From positions 744,001 to 808,000 of the forward strand of contig NW_027478419.1 in NCBI RefSeq assembly GCF_051014685.1: 64,000 nt of DNA, written 5' to 3'. The translations under genes were made by a program, and so were the position numbers. Within the stretch, counting starts at the first letter, position 1. Each line of letters opens with the position of its first letter. This document shows positions 37,637 through 50,602 of the stretch, in pieces. Under the pieces are notes generated by a model. It was not told the DNA's origin. It worked only from the letters and a program-made list of their open reading frames with translations, and searched no databases. This stretch comes from Ptiloglossa arizonensis (lineage: Eukaryota; Arthropoda; Insecta; Hymenoptera; Colletidae).

Positions 37637-39115
37637 CGGTATGCGCACTTTTCCCCTAGGCCGTTCTAGTTATTCATTTCGAGCATCAGAACTGCGAAAA
37701 TTTTGAGTTTCTCAAGCGTTTCTTACTTCCAAACTGCCATATCTCGCGAACGGATTGATCAATTCGCAAAATTTCTGTTGCTTCTGAAAGTAGAAACTCG
37801 CCCGATTACAACGGTATGCGCACTTTTCCCCTAGGCCGTTCTAGTCATTCGTTTCGAGCATCATAACTGCGAAAATTTTGAGCTTCTCAAGCGTTTCCTA
37901 CTTCCAAACTGCCATATCTCGTGAACGGATCGACCAATCTGCAAAATTTCTGTTGCATCTGAAAGTAGAAGCTCGCCCGATTACAACGGTATGCGTACTT
38001 TTCCCCTAGGCCGTTCTAGTTACTCGTGTCGAGCATCAGAACTGCGAAAATTTTGAGTTTCTCAAGCGTTTCTTATCTCCAAACTGCCATATCTCGCGAA
38101 CGGATTGACCGATCCGCAAAATTTCTGTTGCATCTGAAAGTAGAAACTCGCCCTATTACAACGGTATGCGCACTTTTCCCCTAGGCCGTTCTAGTTACTC
38201 GTGTCGAGCATCAGAACTGCGAAAATTTTGAGTTTCTCAAGCGTTTCTTATCTCCAAACTGCCATATCTCGCGAACGGATCGACCAATCCGCAAAATTTC
38301 TGTTGCATCTGCAAGTAGAAACTCGCCCGATTACAACGGTATGCGTACTTTTCCCCTAGGCCGTTCTAGTTATTCGTTTCGAGCATCAGAACTGCGAAAA
38401 TTTTGAGTTTCTCAAGCGTTTCTTACCTCCAAACTGCCATATCTCGCGAACGGATCGACCAATCCGCAAAATTTCTGTTGCTTCTGAAAGTAGAAACTCG
38501 CCCGATTACAACGGTATGCGCACTTTTCACCTAGGCCGTTCTAGTCATTCGTTTCGAGCATCAGAACTGCGAAAATTTTGAGCTTCTCAAGCGTTTCCTA
38601 CTTCCAAACTGCCATATCTCGTGAACGGATCGACCAATCCGCAAAATTTCTGTTGCATCTGAAAGTAGAAACTCGCCCGATTACATCGGTATGCGTACTT
38701 TTCCCCTAGGCCGTTCTAGTTATTCGTTTCGAGCATCAGAACTGCGAAAATTTTGAGTTTCTCAAGCGTTTCTTACATCCAAACTGCCATATCTCGCGAA
38801 CGGATTGACCAATCCGCAAAATTTCTGTTGCATCTGAAAGTAGAAACTCGCCCGATTACAACGGTATGGGCACTTTTCCCCTAGGCCGTTCTACTTACTC
38901 GTGTCGAGCATCAGAACTGCGAAAATTTTGAGTTTCTCAAGCGTTTCTTATCTCCAAACTGCCATATCTCGCGAACGGATCGACCAAACCGCAAAATTTC
39001 TGTTGCAACTGCAAGTAGAAACTCGCCCGATTACAACGGTATGCGTACTTTTCCCCTAGGCCGTTCTAGTTATTCGTTTCGAGCATCAGAACTGCGAAAA
39101 TTTTGAGTTTCTCAA
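37637..39115 (+). repeat. Thirty-nine-monomer-spaced duplication, copy 2
   Basis: Copy of 30,812-32,290. It carries more private substitutions than its partner: AATTCGCAAAA at about 37,762, GCCCTATTAC at about 38,152, TTTTCACCTAGG at about 38,527, GGTATGGGCAC at about 38,868, CTACTTACTCG at about 38,891 and GCAACTGCAAG at about 39,006. Confidence 0.82.
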
Positions 39116-39184
39116 GTGTTTCTTACCTCCAAACTGCCACATCTCGCGAACGGATTGACCAATCCGCAAAATTTCTGTTGCATC

Positions 39185-39732
39185 TGAAAGTAGAAACTCG
39201 CCCGATTAAAACGGTATGTGTAGTTTTCCCCTAGGCCGTTCCAGTTATACGTTTCGAGCATCAGAACTGCGAAAATTTTGAGTTTCTCGAGCGTTTCTTA
39301 CCTCCAAACTGCCATATCTCGCGAACGGATTGACCAATCCGCATGATTTCTATTGCATTTGAAAGTAAAAACTCGCCCGATTACAACGGTATGCGCACTT
39401 TTCCCCTGGGCCGTTCTAGTTATTCGTTTCGAGCATCAGAACTGCGAAAGTTTTGAGTTTCTAAAGCGTTTCTTATCTCCAAACTGCCATATCTCTCGAA
39501 CTGATTGATCAATCCGCAAAATTTCTGTTGCATCTTAAAGTAGAAACTCGCCCGATTACAACGGTGTGCGCACTTTTCCCCTAGGCCGTTCTAGTTATTC
39601 GTTTCGAGCATCAGAACTGCGAAAATTTTGAGTTTCTCAAGCGTTTCTTACCTCCAAGCTGCCATATCTCGCGAACAGATTGATCAATCCGCAAAATTTC
39701 TGTTGCATCTGAAAGTAGAAACTCGCCCGATT
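39185..39732 (+). repeat. Twenty-six-monomer-spaced block, copy 1
   Basis: About 0.55 kb matching 43,735-44,282, 4,550 bp downstream. Both contain CGATTAAAACGG, AGTAAAAACTCG, CCCCTGGGCC, GCGAAAGTTTTGAG, ATCTCTCGAACTGATTG, GGTGTGCGCAC and CTCCAAGCTGCC. The change to CTCTCGAACTG removes the TCGCGA core in this monomer. Confidence 0.82.
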
Positions 39733-40349
39733 ACAACGGTATGCGTACTTCTCCCCTAGGCCGTTCTAGTCAGTCGTTTCGAGCATCAGAACTGCGAAAA
39801 TTTTGAGTTTCTCAAGCGTTTCTTACCTCCAAACTGCCATATCTCGCGAACGGATTGACCAATCCGCAAAATTTCTGTTTCATCTGAAAGTAGAAACTCG
39901 CCCGATTACATCGGTATGCGTACTTTTCCCCTAGGCCGTTCTAATTATTCGTTTCGAGCATCAGAACTGCGAAAATTTTGAGTTTCTCAAGCGTTTCTTA
40001 CCTCCAAACTGCCATATCTCGCGAACGGATTGATCAATCCGCAAAATTTCTGTTGCTTCTGAAAGTAGAAACTCGCCCGATTACACCGGTATGCGTACTT
40101 TTCCCCTAGGCCGTTCTAATTATTCGTTTCGAGCATCAGAACTGCGAAAATTTTGAGTTTCTCAAGCGTTTCTTACATCCAAACTGCCATATCTCGCGAA
40201 GGGATTGACCAATCCGCAAAATTTCTGTTGCATCTGAAAGTAGAAACTCGCCCGATTACAACGGTATGTGTAGTTTTCCCCTAGGCCGTTCCAGTTATTC
40301 ATTTCGAGCATCAGAACTGCGAAAATTTTGAGTTTCTCAAGCGTTTCTT

Positions 40350-41260
40350 ACCTCCAAACTGCCATATCTCGCGAACGGATTGATCAATCCGCAAAATTTC
40401 TGTTGCTTCTGAAAGTAGAAACTCGCCCGATTACAACGGTATGCGCACTTTTCCCCTAGGCCGTTCTAGTCATTCGTTTCGAGCATCAGAACTGCGCAAA
40501 TTTTGAGTTTCTCAAGCGTTTCTTACCTCCAAACTGCCATATCTCGCGAACGGATTGAGCAATCCGCAAAATTTCTGTTTCATCTGAAAGTAGAAACTCG
40601 CCCGATTACAACGGTATGTGTAGTTTTCCCCTAGGCCGTTCCGGTTATTCATTTCGAGCATCAGAACTGCGAAAATTTTGAGTTTCTCAAGCGTTTCTTA
40701 CATCCAAACTGCCATATCTCGCGAACGGATTGATCAATCCGCAAAATTTCTGTTGCTTCTGAAAGTAGAAACTCGCCCGATTACATCGGTATGCGTACTT
40801 TTCCCCTAGGCCGTTCTAATTATTCGTTTCGAGCATCAGAACTGCGAAAATTTTGAGTTTCTCAAGCGTTTCTTACATCCAAACTGCCATATCTCGCGAA
40901 CGGATTGACCGATCCGCAAAATTTCTGTTGCATTTGAAAGTAGAAACTCGCCCGATTACAACGGTATGCGCACTTTTCCCCAAGGCCGTTCTAGTTACTC
41001 GTGTCGAGCATCAGAACTGCGAAAATTTTGAGTTTCTCAAGCGTTTCTTATCTCCAACCTGCCATATCTCGCGAACGGTTCGACCAATCCGCAAAATTTC
41101 TGTTGCAACTGCAAGTAGAAACTCGCCCGATTACAACGGTATGCGCACTTTTCCCCTAGGCCGTTCTAGTTATCCGTTTCGAGCATCAGAACTGCGAAAA
41201 TTTTGAGTTTCTCAAGCGTTTCTTATCTCCAAACTGTCATATCTCGCGAACGGATCGACC
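40350..41260 (+). repeat. Nine-monomer-spaced duplication, copy 1
   Basis: About 0.9 kb repeated 1,575 bp downstream at 41,925-42,835. Markers are TCTGTTTCATC, TTCCGGTTATTCATTTC, CTAATTATTCG, CCCCAAGGCC, CTCCAACCTGCC, GAACGGTTCGACC, GCAACTGCAAG, TATCCGTTTCG and AACTGTCATATC. The ACCTGCC and GCAACTG markers also occur at about 34.58-34.63 kb and, for ACCTGCC, at the very right edge of the window. Confidence 0.83.
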
Positions 41261-41924
41261 AATCCGCAAAATTTCTGTTGCATCTGCAAGTAGAAACTCG
41301 CCCGATTACAACGGTATGCGTACTTTTCCCCTAGGCCGTTCTAGTTATTCGTTTCGAGCATCAGAACTGCGAAAATTTTGAGTTTCTCAAGCGTTTCTTA
41401 CCTCCAAACTGCCATATCTCGCGAACGGATCGACCGATCCGCAAAATTTCTGGTGCATCTGAAAGTAGAAACTCGCCCGATTACAACGGTATGCGCACTT
41501 TTCCCCTAGGCCGTTCTAGTCATTCGTTTCGAGCATCAGATCTGCGCAAATTTTGAGTTTCTCAAGCGTTTCTTACCTCCAAACTGCCATATCTCGCGAA
41601 CGGATGGACCAATCCGCAAAATTTCTGTTGCATCTGAAAGTAGAAACTCGCCCGATTACATCGGTATGCGTACTTTTCCCCTAGGCCGTTCTAGTTATTC
41701 GTTTCGAGCATCAGAACTGCGAAAATTTTGAGTTTCTCAAGTGTTTCTTACCTCCAAACTGCCACATCTCGCGAACGGATTGACCAATCCGCAAAATTTC
41801 TGTTGCATCTGAAAGTAGAAACTCGCCCGATTACAACGGGATGTGTAGTTTTCCCCTAGGCCGTTCCAGTTATTCGTTTCGAGCATCAGAACTGCGAAAA
41901 TTTTGAGTTTCTCAAGCGTTTCTT

Positions 41925-42835
41925 ACCTCCAAACTGCCATATCTCGCGAACGGATTGATCAATCCGCAAAATTTCTGTTGCTTCTGAAAGTAGAAACTCG
42001 CCCGATTACAACGGTATGCGCACTTTTCCCCTAGGCCGTTCTAGTCATTCGTTTCGAGCATCAGAACTGCGCAAATTTTGAGTTTCTCAAGCGTTTCTTA
42101 CCTCCAAACTGCCATATCTCGCGAACGGATTGACCAATCCGCAAAATTTCTGTTTCATCTGAAAGTAGAAACTCGCCCGATTACAACGGTATGTGTAGTT
42201 TTCCCCTAGGCCGTTCCGGTTATTCATTTCGAGCATCAGAACTGCGAAAATTTTGAGTTTCTCAAGCGTTTCTTACATCCAAACTGCCATATCTCGCGAA
42301 CGGATTGATCAATCCGCAAAATTTCTGTTGCTTCTGAAAGTAGAAACTCGCCCGATTACATCGGTATGCGTACTTTTCCCCTAGGCCGTTCTAATTATTC
42401 GTTTCGAGCATCAGAACTGCGAAAATTTTGAGTTTCTCAAGCGTTTCTTACATCCAAACTGCCATATCTCGCGAACGGATTGACCGATCCGCAAAATTTC
42501 TGTTGCATCTGAAAGTAGAAACTCGCCCGATTACAACGGTATGCGCACTTTTCCCCAAGGCCGTTCTAGTTACTCGTGTCGAGCATCAGAACTGCGAAAA
42601 TTTTGAGTTTCTCAAGCGTTTCTTATCTCCAACCTGCCATATCTCGCGAACGGTTCGACCAATCCGCAAGATTTCTGTTGCAACTGCAAGTAGAAACTCG
42701 CCCGATTACAACGGTATGCGCACTTTTCCCCTAGGCCGTTCTAGTTATCCGTTTCGAGCATCAGAACTGCGAAAATTTTGAGTTTCTCAAGCGTTTCTTA
42801 TCTCCAAACTGTCATATCTCGCGAACGGATCGACG
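41925..42835 (+). repeat. Nine-monomer-spaced duplication, copy 2
   Basis: Copy of 40,350-41,260, with private changes such as CCGCAAGATTTC at about 42,670. It ends at CGACGATTCC, where the first copy has CGACCAATCC. Confidence 0.83.
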
Positions 42836-43734
42836 ATTCCGCAAAATTTCTGTTGCATCTGCAAGTAGAAACTCGCCCGATTACAACGGTATGCGCACTT
42901 TTCCCCTAGGCCGTTCTAGTTATTCGTTTCAAGCATCAGAACTGCGCAAATTTTGAGTTTCTCAAGCGTTTCTTACCTCCAAACTGCCATATCTCGCGAA
43001 CGGATTGACCAATCCGCAAAATTTCTGTTGCATCTGAAAGTAGAAACTCGCCCGATTACAACGGTATGTGTTGTTTTCCCCTAGGCCGTTCCAGTTATTC
43101 ATTTCGAGCATCAGAACTGCGAAAATTTTGAGTTTCTCAAGCGTTTCTTACATCCAAACTGCCATATCTCGCGAACGGATTGATCAATCCGCAAAATTTC
43201 TGTTGCTTCTGAAAGTAGAAACTCGCCCGATTACAACGGTATGCGCACTTTTCCCCTAGGCCGTTCTGGTTACTCGTGTCGAGCATCAGAACTGCGAAAA
43301 TTTTGAGTTTCTCAAGCGTTTCTTATCTCCAAACTGCCATATCTCGCGAACGGATCGACAAATCCGCAAAATTTCTGTTGCATCTGAAAGTAGAAACTCG
43401 CCCGATTACATCGGTATGCGCACTTTTCCCCTAGGCCGTTCTAGTCATTCGTTTCGAGCATCAGAACTGCGAAAATTTTGAGCTTCTCAAGCGTTTCCTA
43501 CTTCCAAACTGCCATATCTCGTGAACGGATCGACCATTCCGCAAAATTTCTGTTGCATCTGAAAGTAGAAACTCGCCCGATTACATCGGTATGCGTACTT
43601 TTCCCCTAGGCCGTTCTAGTTATTCGTTTCGAGCATCAGAACTGCGAAAATTTTGAGTTTCTCAAGCGTTACTTACATCCAAACTGCCACATCTCGCGAA
43701 CGGATTGACCAATCCGCAAAATTTCTGTTGCTTC

Positions 43735-44282
43735 TGAAAGTAGAAACTCGCCCGATTAAAACGGTATGTGTAGTTTTACCCTAGGCCGTTCCAGTTATTC
43801 GTTTCGAGCATCAGAACTGCGAAAATTTTGAGTTTCTCAAGCGTTTCTTACCTCCAAACTGCCATATCTCGCGAACGGATTGACCAATCCGCATGATTTC
43901 TATTGCATTTGAAAGTAAAAACTCGCCCGATTACAACGGTATGCGCACTTTTCCCCTGGGCCGTTCTAGTTATTCGTTTCGAGCATCAGAACTGCGAAAG
44001 TTTTGAGTTTCTAAAGCGTTTCTTATCTCCAAACTGCCATATCTCTCGAACTGATTGATCAATCCGCAAAATTTCTGTTGCATCTGAAAGTAGAAACTCG
44101 CCCGATTACAACGGTGTGCGCACTTTTCCCCCAGGCCGTTCTAGTTATTCGTTTCGAGCATCAGAACTGCGAAAATTTTGAGTTTCTCAAGCGTTTCTTA
44201 CCTCCAAGCTGCCATATCTCGCGAACAGATTGATCAATCCGCAAAATTTCTGTTGCATCTGAAAGTAGAAACTCGCCCGATT
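43735..44282 (+). repeat. Twenty-six-monomer-spaced block, copy 2
   Basis: Copy of 39,185-39,732, with private changes (TTTTACCCTAGG at about 43,777 and CCCCCAGGCC at about 44,131). The second removes the CCTAGG palindrome in that monomer. Confidence 0.82.
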
Positions 44283-44394
44283 GCAACGGTATGCGCACTT
44301 TTCCCCTAGGCCGTTCTAGTTATTCGTTTCGAGCATCAGAACTGCGAAAATTTTGAGTTTCTCAAGCGTTTCTTATTTCCAAACGGCCATATCT

Positions 44395-45717
44395 CGCGAA
44401 CGGATTGACCGATCCGCAAAATTTCTGTTGCATCTGAAAGTAGAAACTCGCCCGATTAAAACGGTATGCGCACTTTTCCCCTAGGCCGTTCTAGTTACTC
44501 GTGTCGAGCATCAGAACTGCGAAAATTTTGAGTTTCTCAAGCGTTTCTTATCTCCAAACTGCCATATCTCGCGAACGGATCGACCAATCCGCAAAATTTC
44601 TGTTGCATCTGCAAGTAGAAACTCGCCCGATTACAACGGTATGCGTACTTTTCCCCTAGGCCGTTCTAGTTATTCGTTTCGAGCATCAGAACTGCGAAAA
44701 TTTTGTGTTTCTCAAGCGTTTCTTACCTCCAAACTGCCATATCTCGCGAACGGATTGATCAATCCGCAAAATTTCTGTTGCTTGTGAAAGTAGAAACTCG
44801 CCCGATTACAACTGTATGCGCACTTTTCCCCTAGGCCGTTCTAGTTATTCGTTTCAAGCATCAGAACTGCGCAAATTTTGAGTTTCTCAAGCGTTTCTTA
44901 CCTCCAAACTGCCATATCTCGCGAACGGATTGACCAATCCGCAAAATTTCTGTTGCATCTGAAAGTAGAAACTCGCCCGATTACAACGGTATGTGTAGTT
45001 TTCCCCTAGGCCGTTCCAGTTATTCATTTCGAGCATCAGAACTGCGAAAATTTTGAGTTTCTCAAGCGTTTCTTACTTCCAAACTGCCATATCTCGCGAA
45101 CGGATTGATCAATCCGCAAAATTTCTGTTGCTTCTGAAAGTAGAAACTCGCCCGATTACATCGGTATGCGTACTTTTCCCCTAGGCCGTTCTAGTTATTC
45201 GTTTCGAGCATCAGAACTGCGAAAATTTTGAGTTTCTCAAGTGTTTCTTACCTCCAAACTGCCACATCTCGCGAACGGATTGACCAATCCGCAAAATTTC
45301 TGTTGCATCTGAAAGTAGAAACTCGCCCGATTACAACGGTATGTGTAGTTTTCCCCTAGGCCGTTCCAGTTATTCGTTTCAAGCATCAGAACTGCGCAAA
45401 TTTTGAGTTTCTCAAGCGTTTCTTACCTCCAAACTGCCATATCTCGCGAACGGATTGACCAATCCGCAAAATTTCTGTTGCATCTGAAAGTAGAAACTCG
45501 CCCGATTACAACGGTATGTGTAGTTTTCCCCTAGGCCGTTCCAGTTATTCATTTCGAGCATCAGAACTGCGAAAATTTTGAGTTTCTCAAGCGTTTCTTA
45601 CTTCCAAACTGCCATATCTCGCGAACGGATTGATCAATCCGCAAAATTTCTGTTGCTTCTGAAAGTAGAAACTCGCCCGATTACAACGGTATGCGCACTT
45701 TTCCCCTAGGCCGTTCT
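44395..45717 (+). repeat. Long-range collinear block 1, downstream copy
   Basis: Downstream partner of 18,320-19,642 (149 monomers away). One private change seen is TTGCTTGTGAAAG at about 44,783. Immediately after it the order switches to the b-c-d part of the five-monomer unit. Confidence 0.8.
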
Positions 45718-47850
45718 AGTTATTCGTTTCGAGCATCAGAACTGCGAAAATTTTGAGTTTCTCAAGCGTTTCTTACATCCAAACTGCCATATCTCGCGAA
45801 CGGATTGACCGATCCGCAAAATTTCTGTTGCATCTGAAAGTAGAAACTCGCCCGATTACAACGGTATGCGCACTTTTCCCCTAGGCCGTTCTAGTTACTC
45901 GTGTCGAGCATCAGAACTGCGAAAATTTTGAGTTTCTCAAGCGTTTCTTATCTCCAAACTGCCATATCTCGCGAACGGATCGACCAATCCGCAAAATTTC
46001 TGTTGCATCTGCAAGTAGAAACTCGCCCGATTACAACGGTATGCGTACTTTTCCCCTAGGCCGTTCTAGTTATTCGTTTCGAGCATCAGAACTGCGAAAA
46101 TTTTGAGTTTCTCAAGCGTTTCTTACATCCAATCTGCCATATCTCGCGAACGGATTGACCGATCCGCAAAATTTCTGTTGCATCTGAAAGTAGAAACTCG
46201 CCCGATTACATCGGTATGCGTACTTTTCCCCTAGGCCGTTCTAGTTATTCGTTTCGAGCATCAGAACTGCGAAAATTTTGAGCTTCTCAAGCGTTTCCTA
46301 CTTCCAAACTGCCATATCTCGTGAACGGATCGACCAATCCGCAAAATTTCTGTTGCATCTGAAAGTAGAAACTCGCCCGATTACATCGGTATGCGTACTT
46401 TTCCCCTAGGCCGTTCTAGTTATTCGTTTCGAGCATCAGAACTGCGAAAATTTTGAGTTTCTCAAGCGTTTCTTACATCCAAACTGCCATATCTCGCGAA
46501 CGGATTGACCGATCCGCAAAATTTCTGTTGCATCTGAAAGTAGAAACTCGCCCGATTACAACGGTATGCGCACTTTTCCCCTAGGCCGTTCTAGTTACTC
46601 GTGTCGAGCATCAGAACTGCGAAAATTTTGAGTTTCTCAAGCGTTTCTTATCTCCAAACTGCCATATCTCGCGAACGGATCGACCAATCCGCAAAATTTC
46701 TGTTGCATCTGCAAGTAGAAACTCGCCCGATTACAACGGTATGCGTACTTTTCCCCTAGGCCGTTCTAGTTATTCGTTTCGAGCATCAGAACTGCGAAAA
46801 TTTTGAGTTTCTCAAGCGTTTCTTACATCCAATCTGCCATATCTCGCGAACGGATTGACCGATCCGCAAAATTTCTGTTGCATCTGAAAGTAGAAACTCG
46901 CCCGATTACATCGGTATGCGTACTTTTCCCCTAGGCCGTTCTAGTTATTCGTTTCGAGCATCAGAACTGCGAAAATTTTGAGTTTCTCAAGTGTTTCTTA
47001 CCTCCAAACTGCCATATCTCGCGAACGGATTGATCAATCCGCAAAATTTCTGTTGCTTCTGAAAGTAGAAACTCGCCCGATTACAACGGTATGAGCACTT
47101 TTCCCCTAGGCCGTTCTAGTCATTCGTTTCGAGAATCAGAACTGCGAAAATTTTGAGCTTCTCAAGCGTTTCCTACTTCCAAACTGCCATATCTCGTGAA
47201 CGGATCGACCAATCCGCAAAATTTCTGTTGCATCTGAAAGTAGAAACTCGCCCGATTACATCGGTATGCGTACTTTTCCCCTAGGCCGTTCTAGTTATTC
47301 GTTTCGAGCATCAGAACTGCGAAAATTTTGAGTTTCTCAAGTGTTTCTTACCTCCAAACTGCCACATCTCGCGAACGGATTGACCAATCCGCAAAATTTC
47401 TGTTGCATCTGAAAGTAGAAACTCGCCCGATTACAACGGTATGCGCACTTTTCCCCTAGGCCGTTCCAGTTATTCGTTGCGAGCATCAGAACTGCGAAAA
47501 TTTTGAGTTTCTAAAGCGTTTCTTATCTCCAAACTGCCATATCTCGCGAACGGATTGATCAATCCGCAAAATTTCTGTTGCATCTGAAAGTTGAAACTCG
47601 CCCGATTACAACGGTATGCGCACTTTTCCCCTAGGCCGTTCTAGTTATTCGTTTCGAGCATCAGAACTGCGAAAATTTTGAGTTTCTCAAGCGTTTCTTA
47701 CATCCAAACGGCCATATCTCGCGAAGCGATTGACCAATCCGCATGATTTCTGTTGCATCTGAAAGTAGAAACTCGCCCGATTACAACGGTATGCGTACTT
47801 CTCCCCTAGGCCGTTCTAGTCATTCGTTTCGAGCATCAGAACTGCGAAAA
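45710..47850 (+). repeat. Twelve-monomer block, first of three copies
   Basis: About 2.1 kb matching 50,785-52,925 (5,075 bp, 29 monomers) and, through the 13-monomer duplication, 53,060-55,200. It holds b-c-d, a hybrid e/a monomer, b-c-d-e, then a with GGTATGAGCAC and CGAGAATCAG, then AAGTGTTTC, TCGTTGCGAG, TTTCTAAAGCG, AAGTTGAAACTCG and AAACGGCC monomers. Differences from the later copies are few (CGCAC for TGTAG at about 47,441; GAAGCGATTG for GAAGGGATTG at about 47,725). Confidence 0.83.
46199..46373 (+). repeat. Hybrid e/a monomer, copy 1
   Basis: The first half has the e-type signature of the five-monomer unit (ACATCGGTATGCGTAC, TAGTTATTCG). The second half has the a-type signature (GAGCTTC, CCTACTTCC, CTCGTGAACGGATCGACC). 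It is flanked by d on the left and b on the right, so one monomer's worth of e+a is missing. The crossover lies between about monomer positions 47 and 84. This turns the 875-bp unit into a 700-bp unit. Confidence 0.85.
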
Positions 47851-48860
47851 TTTTGAGTTTCTCAAGCGTTTCTTATCTCCAAACTGCCATATCTCGCGAA
47901 CGGATTGACCAATCCGCAAAATTTCTGTTGCATCTGAAAGTAGTAACTCGCCCGATTACAACGGTATGCGCACTTTTCCCCTAGGCCGTTCTAGTCATTC
48001 GTTTCGAGAATCAGAACTGCGAAAATTTTGAGCTTCTCAAGCGTTTCCTACTTCCAAACTGCCATATCTCGTGAACGGATCGACCAATCCGCAAAATTTC
48101 TGTTGCATCTGAAAGTAGAAACTCGCCCGATTACATCGGTATGCGTACTTTTCCCCTAGGCCGTTCTAGTTATTCGTTTCGAGCATCAGAACTGCGAAAA
48201 TTTTGAGTTTCTCAAGTGTTTCTTACCTCCAAACTGCCACATCTCGCGAACGGATTGACCAATCCGCAAAATTTCTGTTGCATCTGAAAGTAGAAACTCG
48301 CCCGATTACAACGGTATGTGTAGTTTTCCCCTAGGCCGTTCCAGTTATTCGTTGCGAGCATCAGAACTGCGAAAATTTTGAGTTTCTAAAGCGTTTCTTA
48401 TCTCCAAACTGCCATATCTCGCGAACGGATTGATCAATCCGCAAAATTTCTGTTGCATCTGAAAGTTGAAACTCGCCCGATTACAACGGTATGCGCACTT
48501 TTCCCCTAGGCCGTTCTAGTTATTCGTTTCGAGCATCAGAACTGCGAAAATTTTGAGTTTCTCAAGCGTTTCTTACATCCAAACGGCCATATCTCGCGAA
48601 GCGATTGACCAATCCGCATGATTTCTGTTGCATCTGAAAGTAGAAACTCGCCCGATTACAACGGTATGCGTACTTCTCCCCTAGGCCGTTCTAGTCATTC
48701 GTTTCGAGCATCAGAACTGCGAAAATTTTGAGTTTCTCAAGCGTTTCTTATCTCCAAACTGCCATATCTCGCGAACGGATTGACCAATCCGCAAAATTTC
48801 TGTTGCATCTGAAAGTAGTAACTCGCCCGATTACAACGGTATGCGCACTTTTCCCCTAGG
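47095..48860 (+). repeat. Five-monomer tandem duplication (875 bp) at 47-49 kb
   Basis: Markers CGAGAATCAG, AAGTGTTTC with GCCACATC, TCGTTGCGAG with TTTCTAAAGCG, AAGTTGAAACTCG, AAACGGCC with GAAGCGATTG, and CTTCTCCCC recur 875 bp apart (for example about 47,121 and 47,996; 47,701 and 48,576). One monomer differs (CGCAC versus TGTAG). The monomer composition is different from the 875-bp unit at 20-22 kb, so equal length does not mean the same unit. Confidence 0.85.
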
Positions 48861-50454
48861 CCGTTCCAGTTATTCATTTCGAGCATCAGAACTGCGAAAA
48901 TTTTGCGTTTCTCAAGCGTTTCTTACCTCCAAACTGCCATATCTCGCGAACGGATTGATCAATCCGCAAAATTTCTGTTGCTTCTGAAAGTAGAAACTCG
49001 CCCGATTACAACGGTATGCGCACTTTTCCCCTAGGCCGTTCTAGTCATTCGTTTCGAGCATCAGAACTGCGAAAATTTTGAGCTTCTCAAGCGTTTCCTA
49101 CTTCCAAACTGCCATATCTCGTGAACGGATCGACCAATCCGCAAAATTTCTGTTGCATCTGAAAGTAGAAACTCGCCCGATTACATCGGTATGCGTACTT
49201 TTCCCCTAGGCCGTTCTAGTTATTCGTTTCGAGCATCAGAACTGCGAAAATTTTGAGTTTCTCAAACGTTTCTTACATCCAAACTGCCATATCTCGCGAA
49301 CGGATTGACCGATCCGCAAAATTTCTGTTGCATCTGAAAGTAGAAACTCGCCCGATTACAACGGTATGCGCACTTTTCCCCTAGGCCGTTCTAGTTAGTC
49401 GTGTCGAGCATCAGAACTGCGAAAATTTTGAGTTTCTCAAGCGTTTCTTATCTCCAAACTGCCATATCTCGCGAACGGATCGACCAATCCGCAAAATTTC
49501 TGTTGCATCTGCAAGTAGAAACTCGCCCGATTACAACGGTATGCGTACTTTTCCCCTAGGCCGTTCTAGTTATTCGTTTCGAGCATCAGAACTGCGAAAA
49601 TTTTGTGTTTCTCAAGCGTTTCTTACCTCCAAACTGCCATATCTCGCGAACGGATTGATCAATCCGCAAAATTTCTGTTGCTTCTGAAAGTAGAAACTCG
49701 CCCGATTACAACGGTATGTGTAGTTTTCCCCTAGGCCGTTCCAGTTATTCGTTTCAAGCATCAGAACTGCGCAAATTTTGAGTTTCTCAAGCGTTTCTTA
49801 CCTCCAAACTGCCATATCTCGCGAACGGATTGACCAATCCGCAAAATTTCTGTTGCATCTGAAAGTAGAAACTCGCCCGATTACAACGGTATGTGTAGTT
49901 TTCCCCTAGGCCGTTCCAGTTATTCATTTCGAGCATCAGACCTGCGAAAATTTTGAGTTTCTCAAGCGTTTCTTACTTCCAAACTGCCATATCTCGCGAA
50001 CGGATTGATCAATCCGCAAAATTTCTGTTGCTTCTGAAAGTAGAAACTCGCCCGATTACAACGGTATGCGCACTTTTCCCCTAGGCCGTTCTCGTCATTC
50101 GTTTCGAGCATCAGAACTGCGAAAATTTTGAGCTTCTCAAGCGTTTCCTACTTCCAAACTGCCATATCTCGTGAACTGATCGACCAATCCGCAAAATTTC
50201 TGTTGCATCTGAAAGTAGAAACTCGCCCGATTACATCGGTGTGCGTACTTTTCCCCTAGGCCGTTCTAGTTATTCGTTTCGAGCATCAGAACTGCGAAAA
50301 TTTTGAGTTTCTCAAGTGTTTCTTACCTCCAAACTGCCACATCTCGCGAACGGATTGACCAATCCGCAAAATTTCTGTTGCATCTGAAAGTAGAAACTCG
50401 CCCGATTACAACGGTATGTGTAGTTTTCCCCTAGGCCGTTCCAGTTATTCGTTT
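48468..50454 (+). repeat. Long-range collinear block 3, downstream copy
   Basis: Downstream partner of 22,218-24,204. It adds CAGACCTGCG at about 49,940 and GGTGTGCGTAC at about 50,240 as private changes, and ends at TTTCGAGC, where the upstream copy has TTTCAAGC. The continuation CTCATGCGTTTC at about 50,481 instead matches about 20,031 (174 monomers away), evidence of template switching. Confidence 0.8.
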
Positions 50455-50602
50455 CGAGCATCAGAACTGCGAAAATTTTGAGTTTCTCATGCGTTTCTTA
50501 CCTCCAAACTGCCATATCTCGCGAACGGATTGATCAATCCGCAAAATTTCTGTTGCTTCTGAAAGTAGAAACTCGCCCGATTACAACGGTATGCGCACTT
50601 TT

